DNA of 64,000 bases from Limnomonas spitsbergensis (GCA_037349105.1 JAYJMM010000120.1:992001-1056000), one strand, 5' to 3'. Positions 1-11,052 are shown, counted from the first letter of the stretch. Notes: generated from the sequence alone by a model not told the origin. Made by a program: numbers and translations.

Positions 1-1258
1 TGCATCGGCAAGCCTCCCAGCCCGCAGGTGAGGTCACACTCCCTCCAGGCCCGAGTGCAAGCAGGGTGTTTCCTCTGGTCAAGATGAGCCACCGTTTGAG
101 TAATCGGCATTGGCGTGGTGGGCTCCTTGGACTTAGGCTCATCCTTGAACGTTCCTCTCTGCCTGTTTTATTCTTCCGTTGTTTGGTGCATTATGGTTTG
201 TTGCAGGTTTCCCCCTGTTTGCTCTGTCTGGCCCCTTCGAAAACGGCTTTGGGTGGTGGTGTAACCTTTGTTACAACCTTCAACAGCAGTGCAAATCTGC
301 TCATGTTTACCTCATGGCTATGTGTAGTGTTCACGAGATCACCTCCTTGTGACTTGTTACAGGAGCTTCGAGATGCTGAAGACCATGGCAAGGCTGCTGG
401 AAGGCAGGTGCCTGTCATGTGGGCAAGTGTGGATAACACGATCATTAGTTTTTTCCAGATAGGCCGTGTAGATTTACTGCCACTGCTTTAACGAGGAACA
501 AGGCGGGTGGCAAGGATGGCATGCTGATGCCCGTTGGTTAGCTCCATCTTGGTTTATGTTTAGGACGGTGCATACCCGCTACGCCCTGCTGAACGCTCGG
601 ACGCGTGGGGCTGGTAGGGAATGTTGAAGCTCAATTTCAGCTACCACGCACAGCCAGGACCATGGTGAAGCCATGCCACCCTTGTATGTGAGGAGGCAGG
701 AACATTTAACCCGGCGATCCATGGTTTATGCGAGATACTGAGATCATTAAACGGTAGCATGGATTACTTCAGTAGCCTAGATGAACGTGCGATTGTTTGT
801 GGTTTGTTTTTTATGAACGTCACATAAGCCTCATACCAGTCCAGGATGACGGGACTGCTAGCTTGAGCCTCAGTCTTGGAGGTTCGGGTGGTTAGGGTGA
901 GGGCTTGAGTTTCAACCGTAAACCCCAAGCACGTACTAAGTGGGCTCGCACTGCACTGACAGCAGCAGCAAACCCCAAGCAGGTAATTCATTCGTGCATG
1001 GGTAAATTCCACAGCTGTAGACTCTCAAGCAGCACGTGAGGTTGTGTCAGCCGCAGGTGTTGGCAAAGGGACACACAGTGCATCGTCGGTTTGGCAGTGG
1101 AGTCAGCGGCATCCTGGTCAATAACGTGTAACCTCTGGGCCCGCTCAAAGCTCGGCCGCGTGGGCGCCCAACTGTTCAGAAGCGGCATCCTGGTGATTTC
1201 AGTTGTGTTGGGCGTTAAGCGTGATGCGTGGGGCTCACCCCAAAAGCAATTTACCACA
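1..1258. other. No supported gene
   Basis: Only short open frames without coding character or splice logic are visible. The one recognisable element is at 214-243: read on the minus strand it matches 10048-10075 on the plus strand closely (both contain TTCGAA, then a G-rich stretch, then AGAGCAAACAGG). This marks a short dispersed repeat shared by the two places. Confidence 0.5.
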
Positions 1259-1318
1259 GGTCCTGGAGATGTGCCTGAAAGCAATTTGGCTATTACCATG
1301 GGTCCTGGAGATGTGCCT
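1259..1318. repeat. Two-copy 42-bp direct repeat
   Basis: The 18-bp core GGTCCTGGAGATGTGCCT occurs at 1259-1276 and again at 1301-1318, each preceded by a related AAAGCAATTT segment. It is a simple tandem duplication with no associated gene. From 1320 to 1655 there is nothing assignable apart from a short TTAA run near 1460-1475. Confidence 0.7.
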
Positions 1319-1655
1319 TACCTTTCTTCTTGATGAATGTTGAGGGGTCCATAATAATACTGAATGTGGATCGTCAACGCCGGTATAAAGACGGAAATTA
1401 TGTCCATGTCTTTTCTGCCGGCAAACAAAAAAGAAAATTGCCCAGAGGCCAGCTTAAAAATTAATTAATTAATTAAGAAAAATCATACGCAAGGGGCATA
1501 TTATGATCTATGTCCAAGGTAATAGCATCAGCAAACAAAAGAGCATCCAAGCCCAGCGACCCCCACAGTGACCCCCCTCGAAGATTTATAATGAGCCGGC
1601 ACTAAAAGCAAAGCGATGCCGGAGTACCCCTTTGCCTCCAGCAGGTGAACTCTAG

Positions 1656-1814
1656 CTGCCAGTACTCGTGCCCTTCTCCTTGAAGGACAATGTGACGCTC
1701 AGCCTTGACAGCCAAGTGACCCACATCAACTCCACTAGGATCAACATTACCTTTATCTTCAAGACCAACCGGCCAGCCTTGGTCTACTACCGCCTAGTCA
1801 TAAACGTGAACGAG
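1656..1814 (+). CDS. Possible internal exon of an extracellular-type protein
   Basis: The frame is open from 1656 and ends at a good donor (AACGAG, then GTAGGG at 1815). The peptide is beta-strand-like, with alternating hydrophobic and Thr/Ser residues and the segment TFIFKTNRPALVYYRLVI. That pattern resembles repeated beta-sandwich domains of large algal and animal extracellular proteins, in which a TVYY-type strand recurs. This is a family-level impression, not an identification. No upstream acceptor was clearly chosen, and a candidate next exon near 2028-2300 does not join in the same phase. It may be a relic exon. Confidence 0.25.
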
Positions 1815-2381
1815 GTAGGGGGGGTGCTCTTGGATATGAGGCTCGGTAGGGCCATTACCTGGAGGGGGGGACGGTCATTTTGAATTGTCGTTGGTGAATG
1901 ACGTACGGGGAGCCTCTTGGACCTGAAGCTTGGTAGGGTCATTGCCTGGGGGGGATGAGGCATTGTCAGCTGATATCGTCAAGTTGTCCACCCATCCAAC
2001 TTGTCCATGCATCCAAGTCTTTTGCAGAAGGGCTAGATGGAGCAAATGGAAAGAACCAGAGTCGCATGCTGTCAACTACTTATCCTCTCCCCTTTCCTCA
2101 TCTGACGAATATATGCATATTGTCTTTTCTGGCGTCTACCCCATCTTTGACTCCAGTGGGACATATGCGGTCTCAGTGCCGCGCACATGCGCAGGCGCTC
2201 GCCTAGATGCCGCCTCTTATGGCTTCTGGCATTGGGCTAGTGACATCTCCGGCAAACAAACAAAACCAGTCATCACCTCACTCAACGTCCAACCTTGAGC
2301 ATCTGCAGCTTTTTCAGCGCCACAATTTTGCAGGGTTTTAACCACTGTCAGTGGCATACATCGAATATTTTGTTCACTTTT

Positions 2382-2420
2382 GGCAGTCCAGGAGAGCATC
2401 ACATTTGATGCTTGGGAAAT
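2382..2420 (-). repeat. Dispersed repeat family 1, copy A (fragment)
   Basis: On the minus strand this short piece carries the core ATCAAATGTGATGCTCT followed by a GGACTG-type end. The same core is found at 4690-4895 (minus), 12765-12990 (plus) and 15465-15555 (plus). This copy keeps only the core. The rest of 2421-3148 holds no gene that can be supported. Confidence 0.7.
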
Positions 2421-3148
2421 TTCAGCATGAGTCATTGCGGGCCTTCCAATTTTAAATGTGATGAGGATATGCATGGAGGGATGAGCATGAAACGCAAGCG
2501 GCCCACATGGCCCTGAACCAGATGTCGAGGGGTACTACCAAAAGCTTGACATACAACTCGGTTGATGAGAATTGCATTGAGATCCCTCAACCCTTTTTGA
2601 TGCGCTCATTCATTTACCGTGTATCTTTAAGAAGCTGGACCGCAACCCTGATATCCACAGTTTGCAATGATACAGACAGAAATTAGCAACCAATACAGCA
2701 TGGCACTGTCATTCCGTAGGTGTCTGAAACAGACGGGAGCAGAACCATCATGGGTATGGTAACCCAACATCCCTGCCAGGCAATTCAATTGTTTACACAC
2801 AAATGCTTGTTGGGCGATAGGGGATACGTCTCACTGACAGGGGCTGATAGATTGAATCCCAACGTTGCATTGAGTGGCAAATGAAGAAACCATTTGGTAA
2901 GGATCTGTTTCGCCTGTTAACGTTGTTTGAAATGTTCGGTGAAAGCCTCATGCGTAGTAAGTATCTTGGTGAACGCATGGTTGCCATGCAGATCAAAGCC
3001 ATGGCCTGCATTACCATGTCAAGGCATCTGCATCATGGTAGAATCGATGTGCCTGTTTAGCTTTCGAGTGGCAGGCAAGTTAGGAAGTGTGAATTCAAAC
3101 ATGCAGGGCATATGAGATGTCTCCGTCTGGATTGGTGGATCGCATGGT

Positions 3149-3164
3149 GGTGTTTAAAAACACC
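3149..3164 (-). terminator. Histone H3 mRNA 3' stem-loop
   Basis: Read on the minus strand the sequence is GGTGTTTTTAAACACC: a 6-bp perfect stem with a TTTA loop, starting GG and ending CC. It lies 67 nt after the H3 stop codon. Its shape matches the 16-nt stem-loop that ends replication-dependent histone mRNAs in animals and in volvocine algae, which replaces polyadenylation. The same hairpin with matching flanks (CTAAACA before, ACCA after) follows the H4 gene. Confidence 0.88.
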
Positions 3165-3231
3165 TGTTTAGGGGGTGGACAAGTCCCTGTTTATTATTAG
3201 ACGCAGAAAGGTATCTTTTTGATTTCAAGGT

Positions 3232-4199
<968 letters not shown>

Positions 4200-4233
4200 A
4201 CACCAAATCCGGGCTATCATCCCAACCTAAACA

Positions 4234-4249
4234 GGTGTTTTTAAACACC
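4234..4249 (+). terminator. Histone H4 mRNA 3' stem-loop
   Basis: GGTGTTTTTAAACACC, a 6-bp stem with a 4-nt loop, is identical to the H3 hairpin including its flanks. It lies 34 nt after the H4 stop. From 4250 to about 4689 nothing further can be assigned. Confidence 0.9.
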
Positions 4250-4689
4250 ACCAACGTGACTACTTACTGAGCCCTGGTCATGTATCTTGCATGGACAACT
4301 TAATAAACGGCATGCTCCATGCAAGTTCAGCCACACCTTCAACGGCTTCAGACACTTCTTGTAAATGGCTCGTTGGGAACCACCTGGATTTGACTGTTTT
4401 TGCGGCTTACCCCAAAGCATGGGACAAACCAGCATGCAAGTAAATTGAACAATGCAGAAATGTAGCAAGCATGCGCATTGGACAAGGCGGACCGTCGCCT
4501 GAAGTTCAGCTCTGTCAACTGACTGTGCATGTTATGAACACCCAGTGGACAGTGAGCTGGCCTGCACCGTGGGAAAACGAAGCAAGATGTATAAAAAGTG
4601 GCCGAAACAGCAACAGGCGTCAGAGGACAGGCATGCATGGTGGATATAACAGTCAATACATACTCTGATTGGGGTTCACTGAACTCTGG

Positions 4690-4895
4690 CTAGTCCGGCA
4701 GAGCATCACATTTGATGCATGGGACATGTGCCCCGGTACGATACATGCACAAATACACCATGACAGCGAGCGATAACACAGTGACTCACATGGGCAGGCA
4801 CACAACCACAGAACAGTAGCGTGGGAATGAGCTCCATGGTGCAGAAAATAAGCTTCACAAAAAAGACGTGGGTGCAAAGGAGTGCGCTTTTGCTG
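4690..4895 (-). repeat. Dispersed repeat family 1, copy B (long)
   Basis: Read on the minus strand, this about 200-bp segment aligns along its length with 12765-12990 on the plus strand. Shared landmarks in order are TTTGCACCCACGTC, CTTAT then TTCTGCAC, TTCATTCCCACGC-like, GTGGTTGTGTGC, GGGCACATGTCCCATGCATC and GTGATGCTCT. There is no coding potential of its own. It is probably a short non-autonomous element. Confidence 0.75.
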
Positions 4896-5370
4896 CAACA
4901 ATCAAGGCTATCTTGCCATCTCTTCTTCACCTACCGGTATGTTAAGGCTTGGCCATCAGAAAAACAGCTGGCATGATAGCTGTGGCAGGAGGCATGGGAA
5001 ATCTGTACCAAGCCAGGACCCCGCTAGGAGTCATCGGCCCCTGCGTGCGCCAAATCATGCCCCCTTTCCTCGAGACGCCACCGGTCCTTGCAAAACGCAC
5101 ACTGCACCCAGCTACGGAAGCCCGACCCCACGGATGTAACTGGAGGCCAGCAGGTACCTGAAATGTAGCTGAAATGAAGCCCAGCCATGAAAAATATGCA
5201 CAGATCTTCAGCACTGGCATGTGTCTGGCATGGGCGAATACGACCTATAATGTGACCAAACGCTCTAGTGATTGTTTCGAATACTTCCTCATGCGAAATG
5301 CCCCCTGCCTCATGCTTTTCCTAGCAATAAGGTCGAAATGGAGGGCATCGTACCACCAGTGTACATCCCT

Positions 5371-5518
5371 GCGTACTTCAGCTACACTTAAGCTACAGCA
5401 TTTATTGTACATTGCGTTGGTGCTTCAGCTAAACTTCAGGTACAGCATTCATTATACTGTGCTTGAGCTACGTTACACTTCAACTACAGCCCTTTATTCT
5501 TCTGTGCTTCAGATACGA
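5371..5518. repeat. Degenerate tandem repeat, period 39-47 bp
   Basis: CTTCAG/CTTGAG followed by CTACA-type sequence and a TTTATT/CATTATACT stretch recurs at 5376, 5423, 5462 and 5507. Related CAGCTATACT and ACACTTCAGCTA pieces occur at 9862-9940 and 10190-10215. The stretch 5530-6700 is GC-rich with a GCC/CGG run near 5635-5690 and no gene I can support. Confidence 0.5.
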
Positions 5519-6722
5519 AAGAGATCCTGGTGCAGTCAGGCGAGCAGCCTGACGTAGGTCCTGCACCCAGCAGGTCCCGCTGCCATGCCTGCCACCTGCC
5601 CAGCTACTCCTGCAGAGGCAGCTGCTCGGTAGCTGCCGCCGCCGCCACAGCGGCGGCCCGGCAGCAGGCGTTGCGGCGGGCGCCGCGCACCGCCGCTGTC
5701 CCTGCCTGCTACCTGCCTGTCCTCGGACGCAGCTGCTTCAGCTGGCCTTTGCGGGCATGTGTCCAGCCCTTGCAGCTGCAGGTGCTGCGCAGGGTGCCTG
5801 GCTGTCTTCGTCTGACATGGCCGCCACCCTTGCCAACAATGTACCTGCAAGTCCCAGCAAGTCATGCCTCCAAACTCAGTCTACTAAGGCACTGCTTCCT
5901 CTCAAGTGAAGGCCAGAGATGCCTGCCTGCGTGTGCATCCTTCTGCCGATCCTGCTCCCCCTGCTTTTGAGGCTGTGCCCGTTGGTTAAAAGAGGAGAGC
6001 CCTTTGTGTTGCCCCTTCTTTCCAGATCATGGCCTCCGCATCGCAAGGATCCTGTGAAAACAAAACATACGTAGATGAGATCAGACGTGAGATCTAGGGT
6101 GCGAGTCCCTTGAAGGGTGACTGGCTGAGCGATATTAATCTAGAAGGGGTGGTTGACAACCGATGTGTGACCAGGATGACATGTCATTCAAGAGGCAGTT
6201 GCGAATGTGTGCGTAACCACAACCCTAAGCCCTGATATTTCCCAGGGTTTACCCAAATCCTACTCACAAACCAATCACCAACAGATATATGGACCGGCAT
6301 AAACTTTGCACCCCAAACCTTCACTCTAAACAGCAGCCAGGCCATGTACAGCAAGCATGAGACAAAATCCTACACACTGCACCAGTACCCTGAACCCCAA
6401 TCAGCATGTAGGCACCGGACAGCCTACACAACTTCCTCAAAGGTAGCACATGCAGGCATGCAGGCACCATCCGCCATGCGCCATGCAGGTACCGGACCCA
6501 CCTTTCTCGAAGGTAGCGCCATGCCATGCCATGCCATCAAGTCGGATCAATGAGCGGCCCCACACCAGATCTCCACGCTCCACCATCACCCGCATCTCCA
6601 GCAGGCCCCGCCCCTCCACCACATGGCATGGCCGTCGGCCGGGCGCCGCTATGTGGCTTGTGGCTCAAGTGGCGGAAACAGCTGCAGAACAACTCAATGG
6701 CAGCAGCATGCTCGACGGTGGG

Positions 6723-7062
6723 TCAAAGGGGATAAGATGGCTGGGAGTCCTGGAGGTCGCCCAAGGCAGCGGTGTCCAATGGCGGGATCTTAATCCCACT
6801 GGCAGCCAGGTCGGGCAAGGGATTTGGCGAGATGATGGCACGTGCTGCGTTTGCTGGGGGCATGTGCGTTGTCGCCGCCACCACATTAGCAGCTGCTGCA
6901 GCCTCTTTTTGAACAGCAGTAGCGTAGTCACCCGGCGAGGTCGTCATCTGGCCAAGAGCGATGGCGGTCGAGGGCCCCACGGAGGCCGGCACGGGGGCAG
7001 CGGAGGCCGGTGCACAGGCAGAGGAGGCCGTCACCCTTGTGAGTGCACCACAGCCCTGGGAG
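6723..7062 (-). CDS. Possible 3'-terminal exon of the 6.7-11 kb gene
   Basis: The frame is open from about 7062 (a possible acceptor CGACTCCCAG precedes it) to a TGA at 6723. The peptide is rich in Ala, Pro, Thr and Ser with few rare residues, for example GPSTAIALGQMTTSPGDYA and an Ala-run near AVQKEAAAAANVVAA. It looks like a disordered tail and fits the composition of the exons upstream on the same strand. No domain is recognised. The splice connection to the next exon is not established, partly because a 102-bp duplication covers the boundary. Confidence 0.4.
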
Positions 7063-7241
7063 TCGGCAGAGGGGACGTTGTCGTCACCGCATGACCCCTT
7101 GCGGGATTCTTCCAGGTGGGCGACCCATCAGCCTTTGTCAGTGAGTGCACCACAGCCCTGGGAGTCGGCAGAGGGGACGTTGTCGTCACGGCAGGACCCC
7201 TTGCGGGATTCTCCCAGTTGGGCGACCCATCAGCCTTTGTC
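7039..7241. repeat. 102-bp tandem duplication
   Basis: Two adjacent copies, 7039-7140 and 7141-7241, begin GTGAGTGCACCACAGCCCTG and differ at only a few positions. 102 is a multiple of three, so the minus-strand frame is preserved across both. The duplication straddles the likely boundary of the last exon of the minus-strand gene. Confidence 0.9.
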
Positions 7242-7578
7242 ATTGAGAAGCTCTGCACCACTGGGCTCCGCTCAGTGCTGGCGGCTGGCCCGCATATTGT
7301 GCAGGTGAGGGGAGTCCATATGGGTACACAGGGGAAGAAAGCCCGGCAGCCACAGGCGGCAGCTCGGCAAGCTGGGGAATGCCATCTGGAGCTGTGGTGG
7401 CGCGGGAGCGAGCATCTGACGCAGAGGGGCTGGAGGAGGGGCCCTTAGCTCTGGCTGTGCCAGCGGACGCAGTAGCGGCAAAGATACCCTGACTCGGTCC
7501 TAATACTGCCGGAGCAGCAATAGAGGTGCTCGGGCCTGGGCCTGGGCCTGGCGCCACTGCCGCCGCCGCCGCAGGCAA
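7240..7578 (-). CDS. Coding segment, frame shifted relative to the adjacent repeat exon
   Basis: This is a protein-like frame of Pro/Ala/Ser/Gly-rich sequence (for example GPSQGIFAATASAGTARAKG, then PQLAELPPVAAGL and YPYGLPSPAQYAG). It overlaps the end of the 7445-8139 exon in a different frame. The peptide looks selected rather than random, so it may be the true continuation of the gene. That would need a one-base difference in one of the GCC/CAG tracts, or an unseen splice. No domain is recognised. Confidence 0.4.
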   Translation of the reverse strand: MPAAAAAVAPGPGPGPSTSIAAPAVLGPSQGIFAATASAGTARAKGPSSSPSASDARSRATTAPDGIPQLAELPPVAAGLSSPVYPYGLPSPAQYAGQPPALSGAQWCRASQ

Positions 7579-7859
7579 AGGGCCTTCTCGGGCCTGGTCC
7601 TGGTGCCGGTGTCACCGCCGCCGCCGCCGTAGCAGCAGGCGAAGTACACGGGCCTGGTCCTGGCGCCGGTGTCGTAGCAGCAGAGTTGCTCAGGCCTAGG
7701 ACTGGTGCTGCTGCTGGTGCTGCAGCAGCAAGCGAAGTACTCGGGCCTGGTACTGGTACCGCTGTAGCAGCAGCAGCAGCAATGGTGCTCGGGCCTGGGT
7801 CTGGTGCTGCCACCGCCGCCGCCGCAGCAGGCAAAGTAGTCGGGCCTGGTACCGGCGCG

Positions 7860-7899
<40 letters not shown>

Positions 7900-8080
7900 G
7901 GTGCTCGGGCCTTGGTCTGGTGCTGCCACCGCCGCCGCCGCGGCAGGGAAAATAGTTGGGCCTGGTACTGGCACATAGCAGCAGCAGCAGCAGCAGCAGC
8001 TGAGGTGCTCGGGCCTGGGTCTGGTGCTGCCACCGCTGCCGCAGCAGCATGTTAAGTAGTTGGGCCTGGTACTGGCGCGT

Positions 8081-8122
<42 letters not shown>

Positions 8123-8139
8123 GGTGCTTGGGTCTGGGC
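7445..8139 (-). CDS. Ala-run / PGPST repeat exon (exon 6 of the 6.7-11 kb gene)
   Basis: The acceptor TACAGTTGCAG ends at 8140. The first two bases complete a Gly codon begun by the exon at 8193-8255, after which the frame stays open for 230 codons to a stop at 7445. It encodes GPDPSTS followed by about 13 Ala from a CAG/CTG run, then repeated motifs such as VPGPTTLPAAAA and PDPGPSTIAAAA. In the middle it passes through Leu-, Cys- and Gly-runs, a sign that repeat-length changes have moved the frame within individual units. It is a disordered low-complexity region of unknown function. The preceding intron would be only 53 bp. Confidence 0.5.
7600..8121. repeat. Composite CAG/CCG minisatellite with CAG runs
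   Basis: About six units of 60-120 bp each combine a CAG run, a GCCGCC run and a GGGCCTGG(G/T) motif. The longest pure CAG tract is 8081-8121 (about 13 triplets); another interrupted one is at about 7861-7898. The repeat lies within a minus-strand exon, where the run codes for Ala, Leu or Cys depending on frame. Confidence 0.85.
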
Positions 8140-8192
8140 CTGCAACTGTAGCAGGTCTGCCCGCAGGCTTCATAGCCTCCTCTTTGCTACAC

Positions 8193-8255
8193 CTCCGAGC
8201 ATCTGGATCGCGTCAGAAATGGCGGCATACATCTTGGCGCTGTGGCCGCGAAGAC
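8193..8255 (-). CDS. Exon 5 of the 6.7-11 kb gene
   Basis: This 63-nt exon lies between the acceptor GACTTCTCCAG and the donor CTCGGAG|GTGTAG. It encodes (G)LRGHSAKMYAAISDAIQML and is a shortened copy of the start of exon 3 (GHSAKMDAAVSDAIQMLRG). Phases agree on both sides: it needs one base from exon 4 and leaves one base for exon 6. Function unknown. Confidence 0.6.
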
Positions 8256-8448
8256 CTGGAGAAGTCCAAGGGCGTTGGGAGCGTGAGGTGGGAAGGCTGT
8301 GTGTGGCTGGGACGCCGGATTTGCAGCAGGCTGCATGGCGGCGATAAGACCCAGCCATGGCCACACACATGAATGCAGGGTTTACATGCACAGAACCAGC
8401 TAGCATTTAAATTCAAATTCAAAATGATGTTGACGGGAGCCCCCTCAC

Positions 8449-8542
8449 CAGACGAGTCCAGGCAGCTGGACAGCACCCAGCTAGTCTCCTGGCTCAGTGG
8501 AAAGGTCCTCTCCTTGATCAGGCGCAGCAGCACGTCAAGCTC
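8449..8542 (-). CDS. Exon 4 of the 6.7-11 kb gene (ELDVLL module, copy 2)
   Basis: This 94-nt exon has acceptor CTGCCTGCCTGCAG and donor TCGTCTG|GTGAGG. It encodes ELDVLLRLIKERTFPLSQET and then SWVLSSCLDSS, an amphipathic helix-forming sequence. Exon 2 (9431-9524) has the same length, phase and nearly the same peptide, so the module is duplicated. I do not recognise a domain family. Confidence 0.65.
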
Positions 8543-8667
8543 CTGCAGGCAGGCAGCGGTTCGGATGCAAAATAAAATAAAATATAACTTATACGGTACC
8601 GGTATAGGATCAAATCTTCTTTTGTTATCGGTATTTCGAATAAGTTTATATGCCGATCCCCACTCAA

Positions 8668-8763
8668 GGCCCAACAAATCTGGCTTGGCAGGCCCGCCCG
8701 ACAGGCCCAACCAAATCTGGCTTGGCAACTCCGCCCGGCAGGTCCGACCAAATCTGGCTTGGC
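8668..8763. repeat. 36-37 bp intronic minisatellite, 2.5 units
   Basis: The units contain AATCTGGCTTGGCA followed by GGCCCGCCCGACA-like sequence. They sit just downstream (minus sense) of the donor of exon 3. The same minisatellite, with about five units, occupies the matching position after exon 1 at 10332-10495. Confidence 0.85.
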
Positions 8764-8791
8764 GCACACTCGAATAAACCCTAGTCCCTAC

Positions 8792-9048
8792 CATGAGGCT
8801 GATAGACATGTTGGGCATCTGGATCCTTGTATCCGGCTTCAGAGAGGGTGGCCCGGGCCCATCCGCGGCCTTGACAGGACCCGCCGTCTTGTCGGCTTTC
8901 CGGCTAGCGTCACTCCCCGGCTGCCCCGCTGCCGGAGCTGTAACCCACTGTGGCACAGCAGAGCTCCCCCCTGGCTGTGACGTTCCTCTGAGCATCTGGA
9001 TCGCGTCAGAAACGGCGGCATCCATCTTGGCGCTGTGGCCACTGAGAC
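8792..9048 (-). CDS. Exon 3 of the 6.7-11 kb gene
   Basis: This 257-nt exon has acceptor AACTGCTTCAG and donor CTCATG|GTAGGG. It opens with two bases completing Gly, then reads LSGHSAKMDAAVSDAIQMLR, continues through a Pro/Ala-rich stretch, and ends KAADGPGPPSLKPDTRIQMP followed by NMSISLM. The end is a clear copy of the end of exon 1. Phases agree with exons 2 and 4. The protein is predicted soluble, with no signal peptide or membrane segment visible in the part seen. Confidence 0.7.
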
Positions 9049-9430
9049 CTGAAGCAGTTCAAGGGCGTTGGGAGGGTGAGGCGTGAAGGCTGCGTGTGGC
9101 CGGGACACCGGGTCGCAGAACATTGCACGGTGGCGATCAGGCCCAGCCATGGCCATGCGAATAATGCAGGGTTTACACGCACAGAACCAGGTAGCATTCA
9201 AATTCAAATTCCGGTGCATGGCACAGGTGTGGACGGGATGAATGCAGGGTTAAATGCATGAACGCAAGGTTCTCACGCATGAATGCAGGGTTAACACGCA
9301 ATTGGCAATTTGGCACACCCAGTCTCGCTATGGACTGTTTCAGCAGTTGCAAGTTCTGGTACAAAGCTGATAGGACCAGCCAGCATTCAAATCAAATTCA
9401 AAATGATATGGGCGAGAGGAACCCCCTCAC

Positions 9431-9524
9431 CTGACTTGTCCAGGCAGCTGGACAACACCCTGCTCGTCTCCTGGCTCATAGGAAATGTCCTCTCCTTGAT
9501 CAGGCGCAGCAGCACGTCAAGCTC
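9431..9524 (-). CDS. Exon 2 of the 6.7-11 kb gene (ELDVLL module, copy 1)
   Basis: This 94-nt exon has acceptor CTGCCTGCCTGCAG and donor AAGTCAG|GTGAGG. It encodes ELDVLLRLIKERTFPMSQET, then SRVLSSCLDKS. It starts in phase 0 after exon 1 and ends one base into a Gly codon completed by exon 3. Substitutions against exon 4 are mostly conservative (M/L, R/W, K/S), which suggests selection on the helix. Confidence 0.7.
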
Positions 9525-10331
9525 CTGCAGGCAGGCAGCGGTTCGGATGCAAAATACAAATATTATAAAACGGATAGGATGAAATAACATTTGCTACTGG
9601 TTTCTCGCATGAGATTACATGAGGATCCCCACTCAGTCCCGGTGGTGTTACATACGCCAGATGACCAGACCTGCCATGCAACCGCCATACAAACCAGACA
9701 TACGTATTTCGCATTTCTTCGGCCTCAGCCAGCCCCTTCAAATAACCCACTTGTCCATGAGGTGAGTTTCCATCATGGCGGAAGGGGTCTGCTCCTGCAG
9801 AAAGCACTCTTGAGCCGGAACATAATGCAACGATATGATGCGCGAGGATTGTGTCTTGGTATGCAGCTATACTTTCCTAAGTGCCTAGCGGCAGACGTCA
9901 TCCTGTGGCAGCTATACTGTGCCAGCTATACTTTACTAGGCCCTTGGTGGCTGTTACTGCGTCAGTGTAACCGCCCCTGCTTCTCCAACTTAAGGTGTGA
10001 GAAAAAAAGAAGGAAAAGGAACCAAGGGGGGTCCGCCCATAGCCCCTTTCGAAAGGGCCAGGCAGAGCAAACAGGTAGACCCCTCGGTCCGTCGATCCTT
10101 CGTGAACCGATTTGGAGACATCGACAAAGGAGAGACACGGGAGGACCCACCAGGTCACCGTAACATTCCTTTACTTCAAGACGCTCTAGCTACACCTCTG
10201 CTACACTTCAGCTATATCTCGACATGTGACAGGGGGGCGGCCCTGGTGCAGCAAGTCTTACCGCTTGGGCCACCAGCCGCAGGCCAATCAAGATTTTGTC
10301 TCCAATGGCCCCGTGGTAGCCTCACCCGACA

Positions 10332-10495
10332 GGCCTTCCAAACCTGGCTTGGCAGGCCCGCCCGGCAGGCCCAACAAATCTGGCTTAGCAACCCCGCCCA
10401 GCAGGCCCAACAAATCTGGCTAAGCAACCCCGCCCGGCAGGCCCAACAAATCTGGCTAAGCAACCCCGCCCGGCAGGCCCAACAATCTGGCTAGG
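10332..10495. repeat. 36-37 bp intronic minisatellite, about 5 units
   Basis: The tandem units start GGCCCAACAAATCTGGCT and continue into a CCCCGCCCGGCA block. This is the same family as 8668-8763. It lies just inside the intron after exon 1, about 30 bp from the donor. Confidence 0.9.
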
Positions 10496-10524
10496 CGCAC
10501 ACTCGAATAAACCCTAGTCCCTAC

Positions 10525-11052
10525 CATGAGGTTGATCGACATGTCAGGCATCTGGATCCTTGTATTCCTTGTGTACTGCTTCAAAGAGGGCGGCCCGGGC
10601 CCATCCGCGGCCTTGAAGGGCCCCGCCGCCACGTCGGCTTTCCGGCCCGCGTCTCTCCCCAGCTGCCCCGGTGCCGGAGCGGCAACCTTCTTTGAGGGCA
10701 GCGAAGCCTGTATGGCCTTGTGGGCCTCCAGCTGCCTCTTGCTTGCATGGCGCGTCCTCTGTGCCACCAGCTCAGGCTGCTGTTGCTGCAACGCCGCCAG
10801 CTGCTCTTGCTCCTGCTCTAACGTTGCCAGCTTCTGCTCGTGTTGCAGAAGGTTTAACGCCGCCAGCTGCTTATGCAACTGCAACGCTGCCAGCTGCTGC
10901 TTGTGCTGCAACAGGTTTTGCGCAGTCAGCTGTGGTGCAGCAGAGCTCCCTGCTGGCTGAGGCAGCTGGCTGGCCACCGGGGGGGGTGCATGGTGAAGGA
11001 TTAACTCTTGGGCTCTACTGCTTGGGGCATGGGTTCCATGATGATGTTGCAC
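10525..11052 (-). CDS. Exon 1 (first visible) of an unrecognised gene: Gln-rich coiled coil
   Basis: This 528-nt exon (176 codons, phase 0 at both ends) lies between a strong acceptor (CATCCTCGCCTCAG) and the donor CTCATG|GTAGGG. It contains His/Pro-rich sequence (VQHHHGTHAPSS), then a Leu/Gln/Ala heptad region (for example QLAALQLHKQLAALNLLQHE) that should form a coiled coil. It ends in a Lys/Ala/Pro linker, AADGPGPPSLK and RIQMPDMSINLM. Spliced with the exons at 9431, 8792, 8449, 8193 and 7445 it gives at least 570 residues in one frame; all five junctions are phase-compatible. There must be more 5' exons, because this one opens at an acceptor. A Gln-rich regulatory protein is possible but not shown. 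Confidence 0.7.

Noticed and set aside
4952..5153. Possible plus-strand exon ending at CCAGCAG|GTACCT
   Set aside because: The frame is open and the donor good, but the peptide matches nothing I know, no acceptor is clear, and the antisense frame is equally open.
5530..5970. 146-codon plus-strand ORF and an overlapping 109-codon minus ORF
   Set aside because: GC-rich sequence opens several frames at once; both peptides are Cys/Arg/Ala-rich without domain or splice signals.
9997..10494. 165-codon plus-strand ORF
   Set aside because: It runs antisense through an intron of the minus-strand gene and ends in the 36-bp minisatellite. Part of it (near 10048-10075) is a short dispersed repeat.
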